Positions 23,022 through 33,534 of a stretch of 64,000 bases of DNA are shown in pieces (the stretch's first letter is position 1; every line of letters begins with the position of its first letter). The stretch comes from Paraphoma chrysanthemicola (lineage: Eukaryota > Ascomycota > Dothideomycetes > Pleosporales > Phaeosphaeriaceae), in NCBI GenBank assembly GCA_020744225.1, contig JAGMWG010000015.1, forward strand, positions 682,001-746,000, in the 5' to 3' direction. The notes beneath the pieces were generated by a model. That model made no database searches, was not told where the DNA came from, and saw only the letters and a list, made by a program, of their open reading frames with translations. A program made the position numbers and the translations under genes.

Positions 23022-25939
23022 TCAACCATCTCCGGGCGTTATATTCTTGAATGGCAATTGTACGACATCGCTCTCATTGGCCGCGTCGTGGACTTCTCCA
23101 AGTCCGATGGACGGTGGCGGTGGCGGTGGCGGTGGCGGTGGCGGCGGAGGTGAACCAGGCGGTAGCGGAGGTAACCAAGCTGGTACAGGCGTATTCTCAT
23201 TATTCAGCGGCCACCGACTAGGCATCGGAAACTCAAATTGATAGTCAAAACTCGAGCGGCCATTGGCTTGTTGATAGTTGACGATGCGGAAGTTGGTGCC
23301 ATCTAGTCCCTTTGAATTAGGCCCAGTGCGATGACAATGATCCATATCGGGAGCTGGTACTCACAAGGATGATTATATAAATTTGGTTGTCCAACACGAG
23401 GAGCATTGATCTGTGGCTGGAATGGCCATACACCGGGCAGTATCTCCCCGTGACCGTTGCGTTGGCCTTGGACATCGTAGCCCCGGACGATTGGATCAAA
23501 CCCAGGAGTATTCATGTAACCACGATTGACAGCATTGCGTACAACGTCTCTGAAGTGACGAATACCTGTCCAATTGTCCTCCCAAGGCCACTGGTTCACG
23601 TTATCCCAAGGCCGTCGGTTAGGAGGATCGTAGCCGGCCATCATTCTGGTAATGGTTCGCCCAGTGATCGTTTGTTCACTATTGTCATAGGGACAATATA
23701 CTACTGTGCGCGCGTTATCTGCAGCCCTCCCGCCTGTTTGCCTAAAATCAACTCGCCAGGTGGCGATATCTGGAAGGTCCTGGCTATCAATTGCCTGATT
23801 TGCGTGGAATACAGTCAGTGCAGTCTGAGACCGAGTTTCAGTATGCAAGAGCTGTCAAGAAATGCGTTGGTGAGTACTCACGAAACCCGCATATGTATGG
23901 CCCCCTATGTCAAAGAAAACTTGCCGCGACTCATCGAAATGGAAATGCAGCACGACCCAACGGCCTCGTATATACGGCCAAAGACGACCCACTGTCCTTC
24001 GGTCGCGATACTGCCACAAACGGTACTGCTGATCAATATTCCGATTCCACACACCTGGCTGCGGGCCGATCCAGTAGGCCATTTCTAGCATCGGCCTGAA
24101 ACCTTTTAGTTTGATCGTCGAGTCCATGAGACAACCCACTTGGTTACGTACCCCGGGCCAATACCTTGTCCGGGATTACCTTGGTAATGTTCCCATCTAG
24201 CATAATGTAGGCTCAGGTTACCTTTGAAGTTCATCAGATATTCTCGCATACAAATCGCAATGCTTACCTTGTTGTATGCCGCTGAAAATCGTGCCCAGAG
24301 AGGGGATTTCTTGATTAGGATCGGGCTGTGTCGCAGACTGCAACTGATCGATATCCGGCTGGATGAAGCGCGGATGCAAAAGCCGCCAAGGCTCTTCTCG
24401 AGGCAACATGTCTGACGATGTTTCGCTTTTTGCGACCGCTTGATCAACATATCCAGCTTCGACATGTACGCAAACAGTCGCGTTGATTTGGTCATAGGTG
24501 GCTCGGATCCGTTGCCAACCCGACAGATCGTACAGCATATGATTGAGGAAGTCTCGTGGCCGGAACATGGGATAGCGCCTGTGAAACTCAGCATTATCAT
24601 CACTGGACGTGCGGGGGTAGCGTGAAGCGACCCTGGAGTCCCAGTAACGCCGAATATGAAGTTGATCGGTCGAGAGCTCCGATTTATTAGTCACCACTAA
24701 ATGCTCTAACTCTGGCCGAATATGCATGTGCTCCTCACAGTCCGGTATACGAGGTATGGTCAGGTCGATGCCGGTCAAACCGTGCTCAGTGGTTGTTGAT
24801 GATGCTGAATCTCCGCTTTTGTCGTCGAACCAGCTGCCTCAGGTCAATAATTCGTTTCGTGGTCACGGCCAAGAAGCTCACCTCTGCAGCTCGGGCTTCG
24901 AGTCCTGCGCGCAGTAGTGGTCTTTGTAGGCCTCTAAATGGCTGCTAGTGTTAGGCCCATGATGGTTGCAATTTTACTATATATGCATCTCACCGGTCAA
25001 CAGCAAGCTCAAATTGTAGTACTTTCTCAGACTTCTTCGGCGCGGTGGGGAGATCTGGTGGCTGATGCTCTGGAAGATCAGATGGCTTGTATCCCCTGCA
25101 GCATAACGCTTCGTATCCACCACTTTTAGCGCAATTCCTTGGGTGGACGGCAAGTTTGATGTGATTTTCTGGACAAACGGCGCTGCAAGCCATTGGATTG
25201 TTCGGGCCAGCGAATATGTCTTTGCTCCAAAAGCATTGAGAGAAAGCCGGTGGGAGGAAGTTCTTGAAGTCTGGATGCTGGCAGCAGTACGTCATTGAGC
25301 CTATACACATGTCAGTCAGTCTTGTAGATGTCTCTTGACTAAGACTTAGATTGTTGGTCACACGAATCAAGCAGACGTACCTTTGCTGCAGGTATCTGCT
25401 CCTCCAAACCCAGCGGGAGCCTTCGCTGCAGCTTGAGAGAACAGTGGGGTGCTACAGACAGGGTTCGGCTCAAACTGGCTGCTGCCCCAGCAGTTCGGAG
25501 CCGCGCCCTCCCATCGACAATGCGCGTATGCCTCCATGCTCGGTGTATCGGTCTTGCAGCAGGCACTTTGATGACCTGACTTGCAACCTAGCTTAATGGT
25601 CCATACTTCAGCTTCCCCATTTTGGCAGCCTGGCTTGCATTTGCCGCTGTTGGAATGACCGCGCCAGGTGCATACAGGCTGGCGAACATTTGCGGGGCAG
25701 CAAAAGCGAGATACACCACGATCACAATACGTGTGGTCCCACATCATCTCGCCTCGAGCACCGCCACTGCGAGCTACGGAAACGAAACCAGGAGTGCAAT
25801 TCTCGTTGCAGTTCGTCCATCGGCAGGTATTGTCGGCCACCATGGCATCGATATTGCGAGGCTTTAGCGCTTCTGGGATGACGGTAGCCGTTCCGATGGA
25901 ACTGATGGCCGCGAGGGCAAGGTAGACTAGGATCAACAT
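23022..25939 (-). CDS. secreted Cys-rich protein like the accessory region of class V chitinases, no GH18 domain
   Basis: Eight exons, complement(23022..23302, 23365..23794, 23882..24095, 24152..24221, 24268..24833, 24882..24941, 24994..25300, 25381..25939), give 828 residues. Every junction keeps phase; the 23795 acceptor has an alternative 30 bases upstream in the gene. The signal peptide is MLILVYLALAAISSIGTATV. Residues 35-290 hold repeated Cys modules such as CRWTNCNENCTPGF, CTWRGHSNSGKCKPGC, GCKSGHQSACC and SMTYCCQHPDF. From memory these match the Cys-rich segment that follows GH18 in killer-toxin-like class V chitinases. The rest (PRIPDCEEHMHIRPELEHLV, YPMFRPRDFLNHMLYDLSGW, FHFDESRQVFF) also fits the tail of such proteins. 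No GH18 DxxDxDxE, LysM or hevein motif was found. A 13-Pro run lies near the C-terminus. ATG 26041 is an upstream alternative start. Confidence 0.72.
23113..23147. repeat. GGTGGC hexanucleotide microsatellite encoding poly-Pro
   Basis: Five perfect GGTGGC units at 23113-23142, followed by degenerate GGCGGA, on the plus strand. On the coding minus strand this gives the Pro run near the end of the chitinase-like protein. Such a repeat is likely to vary in length between strains. Confidence 0.9.
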
Positions 25940-26785
25940 TGCTAGTGAATAGAAAAAGATGATATTCAAATAAGCAGCGTGGACTATGTGTTGTGTATGC
26001 GAGATCCGTAGTTGATCAAGAAGTACGCTACTCGAGGGCATGGCGATCTATGCGGTTGTGACGTGCAACGTTATGCAATGATCACAACTACTCGCCTTCA
26101 CACAGGGGCGGATTGAAGAAAAATCTTGCTGCGACTGTAACGTCAACATGGCTCCGCAAGGCTGAAATGGGAAATACTCATTGCAGCGCAGGATTCGTGC
26201 AGCGTGGTGTAGTTGCACTTGCCCTGTAAGCGTAGTTGTGTACGCTCGATGCGGCCAGTGGAGTGCATTTCACAGCACGGAGCGACTCATTCTCTCCAGA
26301 TCCATCTCTTGTGGTCAAGATGATGTGGGTGCTGGTGACTGCCGGTTGCCAATCACCCAAGTCACGCGACGGGTGTGCCGCGACCTCGTCACCTCAACAC
26401 TCTTGTGGGTGCGTTCCCGCGGCGCAAAACCTCATGGCCAGGCATCAAGAGGGCATGAATTACTGAAAGCAACTCTATTGGTTTTGGCTTAAAGATCTGA
26501 TAGGCTTAAGGAGGTGTCGAGAAGCAGTGGTGCCAGTTGACGTTGGCAAGAACGCGTTACGCTGGACACTAAATGCGCCTAGCGCGTTTGCGAGGAATCC
26601 TGACGCCCAACTCGCGCAACAGAGACCTGCCAGTTTGTGTTATATAGGGGATGTGCCCACTTCAATATGGGGTAAGACGGAGGGCGAGAAGTTGTTCGCT
26701 TGATGCAATTCCTCCCTATTTGACCTGCATATGCAATCCATCCGCTACATTCGAAGGAAAGAACATTGGAAGAAAACTTCAATGA
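25940..26785. other. intergenic region
   Basis: About 850 bases upstream of the chitinase-like gene and downstream of the methyltransferase gene. Short ORFs only. In particular no GH18 catalytic exon is present that could extend the chitinase-like gene upstream. Confidence 0.6.
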
Positions 26786-28221
26786 TCATTTCTTGGTAGC
26801 GACCCAAACTTGTGCTGCGTAGGCGTTCTTGGTCAGTGCCTTGCCATTGAAGCCATACTCTGCCTCTTTGCTCCTCAGCTCCTTCCCCTCAAAAGTGACC
26901 TCACCGCATTCGTCTCCGATGGCCTCAAAAGCAAAGCCCATTTCGTCTACAACAGCAATGATCTCATCCAGGCTGAGCTGTACGAACGGAGCGGTGCCGT
27001 AGAGCAATGGCCCAAAATTGACCCATTTGCCACCACTCTTCAGGAGCAGGTGAATAGTGTCGAAGTACGACATCAAATTTCGAGCGGTATCGATAAAGAA
27101 ATGGGTCACTATGATATCGTAGTGGCCAGCCTGATTTTTGAAAGCTGTATTAAAGTCGCCTTCTACAAGCAGAACTTTGGGGTTCGGCGTAATATTGGGA
27201 GCCGTGACTTTCCGGAGCATGTCGGTTGTCGTTGCGTGATGCGAAAATCCGTCTATGAATGGGTGGAAGCTGAATGGATCTGTCGATGTCGAGTTCTCGA
27301 TGAAGCGATAGGCCACGTTCATGTACATAGACCATTCATTCAGGGTGACTTCAAATCCTAAACTTCTGATCAGCAAATTCTGGCTGCGCCTTTGTTTAAA
27401 AAGGCTTACCATCAATGTTGGCTACCTCGTGGCCAAGGCGACCCAATCCAGATCCTGGCAGCAAAACTTTGAGTGGCGAAGGTTCCTTGGACACGCCCTT
27501 CAGATCGGACAACGTGCTTAGTATGCATGGAAATGCATCATTGCGTTCTTTTGCGCCCTCGTCTGCCCAGTCACGGACGAAATGCTTGAGCGCTTGACTG
27601 ACGCTGATTCGGTCTGCTTGACGCCCTTTCTCTTCAGCGTCCTTTATGTGTTCGTCAAGCTCTTGTTGTGTGACACCATAGAATTGCAGAGCGTTTGACA
27701 CGACGCTCTTACAGATCATCAGATTCTCGTAGATCAGTTCCTCAACATCGTCCAACTTTTTCTTGTAGTCGACCACTCTCTCCAGTACCTGCAAGTGTGA
27801 GACATTGTACAAATCTGGTTCCGTGCTACCAACATACCTTTTTCTGCTTCTTGCCGACGTTTATGTACAGGTTCCGCCGCCGATCAAGCTCGATAATTTG
27901 ACGTTCTTTATACTTGGTGAAACCAAACAAGGTATCTAGCAGTCGCAAGCGAGGATGGGTCGATCCCCACGTGCCATGATTTCGGGCCATTCGCTTCAAT
28001 AAATGAGCCCGCTCTTGACGGTGTCTTGGAGAATTAACATCTGCGGCTGTTGGCATAGCCTGCATTTGCATTGGATCTTGCATGTTGACCGGGCCATCAT
28101 CGAACTTTACGGTCTCGACCGGATCCTCCTGGTGCACAATTGAGGCTGCATTGTCGTTGATTGTTGTTGCGAAGACATTGCCATTGACCAGCAGCAAGAG
28201 ATGCAAGAGAGATGTTTTCAT
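26786..28221 (-). CDS. carnosine N-methyltransferase-like (N2227 family) protein with signal peptide
   Basis: Three exons, complement(26786..27357, 27410..27788, 27838..28221), give 444 residues. Introns of 52 and 49 bases have GTAAGC and GTATGT donors and TTTAG and TTGCAG acceptors. N2227-family marks are clear: the SAM-binding loop PGSGLGRLGHEVA near 240, NEWSMYMNVAYRFIENS, VEGDFNTAF, and HFFIDTARNLMSYFDTIHLLLKSGGKWVNFGPLLY. The family includes human CARNMT1 and yeast YNL092W, which use SAM to make anserine-type products. Unusually the first exon begins MKTSLLHLLLLVNGNVFA, a likely signal peptide, followed by about 60 low-complexity residues before the family's usual start. It may act in the secretory path, or an internal start may be used. 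Substrate unproven. Confidence 0.85.
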
Positions 28222-29323
28222 CCTGGCTGCTTTACTCTATTGCAAGACCGCGACTTACTGCGACGTGTGGATCGTTGAAGTTTCGACATCCGAAGCTGCG
28301 TACCGTGATGTCCGCCAAGGCCTTGTCTTGAGTAGATTTTTCGCAGAACGCCATCATAACTAGGCTATTGCTGCGGTGTTAGCTTGGCTATATCACGATG
28401 AAGACGGCACCAAGGTGGATTTTGCGTGGCAAGAATAATCCCTTTAACACACTATGAGACATGGTTGTGGAATGTGATGTTTCCATTCGAAAGCGGCGTC
28501 ACAAGAATGATGTGCCGAGGTTGGTGCTCGGGCCACTCGCAACACGGAACGCGCCCAATTGTCGTGCATTGCGTCGACTTCCCAAGAGCACTTCAGGTTT
28601 ATATTCCTAGCAGCACAACAAGCTCTACCGTAATTAATAGGAACTCTTGAATACCGAAGAAGACAAGTAAGTCGAGAGGATGGCCTTGATGGCGGCCGAG
28701 GCATCTGAAAGGTACCAACGATGGCGAAGAAAAGAATGAGACGTTCGACGATTACTATGAGCATGTTAGCAGAGAAGAAGCCGCAAGCGCGACGACGAAA
28801 ATGGTGCTAGAGGCAATGCTAGGTATGACACGATTCACAAATAATGTTCTCCGACCTGTCTTTCGTCGCGTCTCTACCGCCTACAAGAGGCGCAACAGGA
28901 GCCACTCCACGTTTTTCGTTTCTTTCAATTTAATGGCTATCATATCATTCCTTCATCTCAAATGATGCTACTCTCTTCGCGTGTTTCCTAACATGGAGAC
29001 AATCGGGGCTTGAACCAAACAATGAAATGATCAGAGTCATCTAAGAGCAGTACTTGCGCATTTCACCCAGAATCCGTTCGTTGCATTCGTGTCCGACTTC
29101 ATGTCGCATCTTCAATCTAATTACACCTCTCCTTACGCATTTTCAAAGGGGAAGCTTCTGGTCTTCATTCTTTTTGTTCTGCTTGCGCTTGATACTCAGT
29201 GTCTCTTCTCAAAGGCTCATACCAATCATTATCAGACTTACATCTTCTTCTCCGTCACCCGCAAGACTCGAAGGTATGTATTCGCATCCCAAAGGACCGT
29301 TTTTTTTAGACAAGGCTTTCGCA
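28222..29323. other. intergenic region
   Basis: About 1.1 kb holding the presumed promoter of the methyltransferase gene and the 3' flank of the F-box-like gene. ORFs are short and unconvincing. A plus-strand ORF at 29054..29590 overlaps the F-box-like gene antisense and is treated as a shadow. Confidence 0.55.
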
Positions 29324-30109
29324 TCAAACGCTGTTCAGCAGAGGCGAAAACCATTCCGAGCTGAACTCCTTTCTGTCAACTATGCCTCCAACGCTCAACT
29401 TGACCGAGCTGTTCAAATGAAGCTGGAAAAGCTGGACTCTGGCCTCCAATATGGTTTTGATATCATGAATTCTTGTTGGGGACTTCGCGTTTTCGATAAG
29501 CCTCAGAACGAAGTGAAATGGCTGGTACTTGTTCATCTGTCGTACCAGGTTGATGTAGAATCGCTCGACACTGTGGGCAACATCGGCTGATTCCATCGTG
29601 GTATCAACTTCAATCCCAATCTGAACGTTGAGCACGCAATGTCTTTGGCGTTGTTCCTCAAACTTTTGGACCCAACGACGGAAAGAGGCTTGGCACGGCG
29701 TCTTGTATTTCCGTAGCTCACTCATGATATCCGACCAGGACTCTGCACTAGGTTGGAGACAGGAGTGCTCTATGACGTACAGGTATTGCGCAATACCCGT
29801 GATGATGTCGTTCGTCCAAGGGTCTCTGGTTTGGTGTCGTGCATTGACCAGCATTCGAGGTGGAGCATCTCTAATTCGAGACAGCTTGATAGCGAGTATA
29901 CCTTCGGCTTCACTATAAATCTCACGGCTTGTGCCAAGGATGCTGGTTGTTATGCATTGCGCAATCATAGTGGATCGACCAGATGATGCCCCTCGTCTAT
30001 GTATCGGAGGATACGAAAACGCGATAGTCTGTATCGGCAGATGTTCGTATACGATGAGACGCAGTTCTTTCGGTAGGTCAAGAAACGGAAAAGGCTGCGA
30101 GGTACTCAT
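29324..30109 (-). CDS. F-box-like/2EXR-type protein
   Basis: Single exon of 261 residues. It opens with MSTSQPFPFLDLPKELRLIVYEHL, the short F-box-like motif (FLDLPxExRxxIYE) very common in Dothideomycetes. It continues with ITTSILGTSREIYSEAEGILA, the second signature of the group, and a helical remainder without domains. Such proteins may recruit targets to SCF ubiquitin ligases, but most are lineage-expanded and uncharacterised. A second family member lies at 33535..34389 on the other strand. Confidence 0.75.
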   Translation of the reverse strand: MSTSQPFPFLDLPKELRLIVYEHLPIQTIAFSYPPIHRRGASSGRSTMIAQCITTSILGTSREIYSEAEGILAIKLSRIRDAPPRMLVNARHQTRDPWTNDIITGIAQYLYVIEHSCLQPSAESWSDIMSELRKYKTPCQASFRRWVQKFEEQRQRHCVLNVQIGIEVDTTMESADVAHSVERFYINLVRQMNKYQPFHFVLRLIENAKSPTRIHDIKTILEARVQLFQLHLNSSVKLSVGGIVDRKEFSSEWFSPLLNSV

Positions 30110-30468
30110 TTTGAGTCAAACAGCGTCCAGCCGATTGAAGTGTTTGACTGATCCTTTACGCCGTGTACGACACTGGACAATTGCTCAGTCCTGAGTCATA
30201 TCTGAAGTGCTGGAAAGGTCTTGGTCCTACAGAAACGGTTGAGCTGAGGTGGGTGTCGTGTGGTAGTACCGATATGACTGGCGAAATTTCATGGGTCATT
30301 CACCGTTGCCGCGCGCGTTTGCTCTTCACCTCACCCCACTCGCCAGCTTATGTAATCGACACGACACGACACGACAACGCACAAACAAGCAAGCGAAGGT
30401 TCTGTCGAGCAACGTCACCGCTGAAAATTCAGCCGACACATCCCTCACTTTTCGACCAGTCTCGACGA

Positions 30469-32178
30469 ATGGCCCGCCTCAGCGTCGAACATTATCGAGC
30501 TAACGCTGCCATGACACCGGAACACCCGCGCAAGTCGGGTCGCCTTCGCGACATCTTCAAGCGCTCGAGCGCGAGCCCACAAGTTATGACGACGTTGAAC
30601 AAGTCACCTGAAGAACCTCAGTCCTCTTCACAGGCATCGCCTGCCTCGCCACTGTCGCCAACCATCAAGGCAGGTTTCGAGCAGGTCGGTCTCCTGCCGA
30701 GCCAGCGGTCGTTCCTTGTAGACGCGACAAAAGAGCTGGAGACTCATGGTGGAGGTCATCTCGCGAAGGTTCTTGCGAGACAGGAAGAGAAGGTGAGAAC
30801 TGTCGGCGCCCCACACAATCTTGACACAGGCTCAGACGTCAGCCAGGCTACTCACGCGGATGAGACTGTCAAGAATGACCAGAAGGATAAGAGGGCAGCC
30901 GAGAAGATTCTCATGGCGGAGGGATTCCAAGGCGCTTCTCACAAGCATCAAGAAGACCATGCCGAGGGTGAGCCGGACGTTACTGAGGGTCACAGTGCAC
31001 CGATCCAGGAGCCAGACTTTGCACGGTTTAGCCTTTTCTCGACCGAGCTAGAAAACAAGAAATCTTCTCGACTCCAGCCACAGGTAGAGGCAGGTATGAG
31101 ATCTTTGAGATCTTTGAGATATAGATGACCTCCACTGACAGGGCCGTAGTCACCGACTCTGATAGCGATGAGGTGGAAGAGTTCACATTCCCTAAGATAC
31201 AGGCCAAGCCGTGCTTCGACTTTGGCGCAGCGAGTGGTAATGGTGGTGGCATATTTATCCCAGCTTGTCGCGGTATGTTTGGATATGCAAGTAATGTGTA
31301 CTAAGGAATGACTAAGTTGCGACGCAGATGAGAATACCGGTACCAATCATCATGGCCCAAAAACTCATCCTTTTGGCAAGAGTCTGCGTCGCAATAAGCA
31401 AAGCGTCGGCAAAGTACGCAACCAGCCTAGTGGTGAAATCTTCAGTTTCGGTAGGTCCAGATCTTTCCAAAGCATTGAACCATGCGCTGACGTACCCGAA
31501 GGAAGGCGTGACTATAGCGACAACTATAGCGATGACGAGGAAGAAGAGCCGGCGAATCGTGGCAGCTCATTAGTATCCAATATCTTCGACAACAGAGATC
31601 ACTTAAGTCAGGGCATCCGCGAATATCTCTCAAGCAAGATTGCCGAGGCATTAGTAGCACATGAGGGGAAAAACGCTGGAAAGGGCAACAATGTGAATGC
31701 CGCTAGGGTAATCGCAAAGGATTTATTCCGCTTCAGCCTCCATATCGACATCACTGGCAACAAAACCTGCGCTGGCACTGCTAAGATTAGATCGTCCGCG
31801 GTCGCTCCTGTAACGACGGTCGGCAAGAACAGAATCGGTTGTTTCGAATTCGGTCATGCCGTTCTTGCCGTGAGCGCGCGGGCTTTCGTCGCGCTGCTGT
31901 ACAGCTTCATCCTCGTTGTTGCCGCTGTCCGCGGCTTCACTTTCTTGATGGCTGCGATTGCGGAGATTCTGTATGTCGTCGCTATTTACGTTGTTGTCAT
32001 GCGACAACTGGGGTACCTCCAGGAGGCCATGGACTTCCATGCTGATGTCATCGCAGCGCCTGTGTATAGTTGCACGGTGCGAATGGGTGAGGTTGGCAGG
32101 ACTGCACTTCAACGTGCGATGAAGGCAATGGTATTGATCATTGTGGAGGCCTTGCAGGACAGCGCAGATGACGCTTGA
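30469..32178 (+). CDS. disordered protein with hydrophobic C-terminal region, unknown function
   Basis: Three exons, 30469..31093, 31150..31272 and 31328..32178, give 532 residues. Introns of 56 and 55 bases keep phase (VEA|VTDSDSDEVEEF; IPACR|DENTG). The N-terminal two thirds is Ser/Pro/charged, including EHPRKSGRLRDIFKR and DYSDNYSDDEEEE. Residues about 430-480 are very hydrophobic (AFVALLYSFILVVAAV, FLMAAIAEILYVVAIYVVVM). That last section is antisense to an acidic minus-strand ORF (31723..32217), so its reality should be tested; the first two exons and exon 3 up to about 31740 are firmer. No family recognised. Confidence 0.5.
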
Positions 32179-32462
32179 GAGTGGAGGATTGGACGAGACG
32201 GATAGGGCTGAGATCAAAGCACTCGCTCGGGACTGCCCAATACTTGTTCAGCCCTCTGATTCGAGGCTCAGGGCCGCTACCATGGGTGATTGAGCTTGAG
32301 GAAGTCTGCAGGCGTGAAAGATATGACCAGTAGTGAAAACATACCAAAAGCAAACTTTTTCTTTGTGACAAGCGATTTATATATTCATTTGCAAAGTCTT
32401 TCATATCTTCATAAACCACATTTCCCGACATACCGCCTCAACTCTCTAAACTACTGCCGAGG

Positions 32463-33176
32463 ATGGCACGCTTCAACTTTCCCAGCTTCGCGACACCAAT
32501 CCACACTCCTGAAAGGCGACACGAGCAGAACACAGACGAATACGACGAAACTCCCCACGAGCCTTGCGATTTCATGCCGCAGTCACCTTCAACCCTCATG
32601 ATCATGTCCGCCAGTACCCGCCGATCGCGGACGAGCATGGACGAGCGGGCCATACGCCTGCTTCTACCTGGCGCAGGAGAACATAGCGTTTCTGCCAGCG
32701 GCATGTGTAGTGGCTACTACGATGAGAGTGAGCATGTGGTGGGGGATATAAACTGCGGCGATATTGGTGAACTCGAGCTGCGACAACCGGACGAGGTAGG
32801 TTGCGATGTCAACCAAACACCAAAGACGCCGCCGCGCACACCGCTCACGCCCAGTACCGATACATCGTTCGCGTCTTCGGCCTCCTTCTTCTCAATTAAA
32901 TTCTTCTCCAAAGCATTACTCCGCGTTCACTTGAGCTGGCGCATTTCCGTGGCGCTCTTGACTGCTTTCGTGGTCTGCGTTCTCGGTGTTGCTACACTTT
33001 CACTTGTAGGAAGCGCTGCGCTGCGACACGCAAGCATGAGTGGCTTACGTTGGATTTGGTGGTTAGTGGCCGGGATTAGTGAGCTTATCGAAGGCATCAT
33101 TGAAGGAGCGGGATGGGTTGTTGGCAGAACTGTCGGTCGCTTTGGGAGGGGATTTCAGCGTGGATATCATGCTTAG
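32463..33176 (+). CDS. predicted membrane protein with disordered N-terminus, unknown function
   Basis: Single exon of 237 residues. The first 140 residues are disordered and Thr/Pro/Ser-rich (TPKTPPRTPLTPSTDT). Hydrophobic stretches follow at about 160-185 (ISVALLTAFVVCVLGVATLSLVGSAAL) and 195-220 (WIWWLVAGISELIEGIIEGAGWVV), then a short basic tail VGRTVGRFGRGFQRGYHA. No domain recognised. It is part of a run of orphan membrane proteins. Confidence 0.65.
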   Translation: MARFNFPSFATPIHTPERRHEQNTDEYDETPHEPCDFMPQSPSTLMIMSASTRRSRTSMDERAIRLLLPGAGEHSVSASGMCSGYYDESEHVVGDINCGDIGELELRQPDEVGCDVNQTPKTPPRTPLTPSTDTSFASSASFFSIKFFSKALLRVHLSWRISVALLTAFVVCVLGVATLSLVGSAALRHASMSGLRWIWWLVAGISELIEGIIEGAGWVVGRTVGRFGRGFQRGYHA

Positions 33177-33534
33177 ATGAGGTGGTAGGAAGCTGGTCCG
33201 TATGCTGCATGTATCAAGGTCCTTTGTCTTCAAGATGAAGGAGTTTTTGTTTAACGCTGTCAAAAGTAATCTGGTGTACTCTGCCATTCCGAAAATTGCC
33301 GCCTTAAATATGGTGGATGAGCGGTCTCCGATGACGTTGTCCTGTTTGCTGCTAAGCCACTATTGGTGCGCTGCATAGTAATCGCTATGCGCTAATTATT
33401 GGCGTAGTGCTTGCTCCCACGCGCAAGCCCCTGCTCAAAAACTCAATCGTTTTGGGCCGCCTTCCCTCGTTCCTCTTACACGTCACCCTCACCATTACCG
33501 AACAGTTACAATAATAACACACATCCGCCGCTGA

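Noticed and set aside
26041..26785. Possible GH18 catalytic exon upstream of the chitinase-like gene
   Set aside because: No DxxDxDxE-type motif or long frame could be found in any frame before the methyltransferase gene begins.
31723..32217. Acidic 164-codon minus-strand ORF
   Set aside because: The plus strand frame is continuous with two well-supported upstream exons. The minus ORF has a Cys/His-rich start unlike protein and no neighbours to join. Still noted as a finding because certainty is limited.
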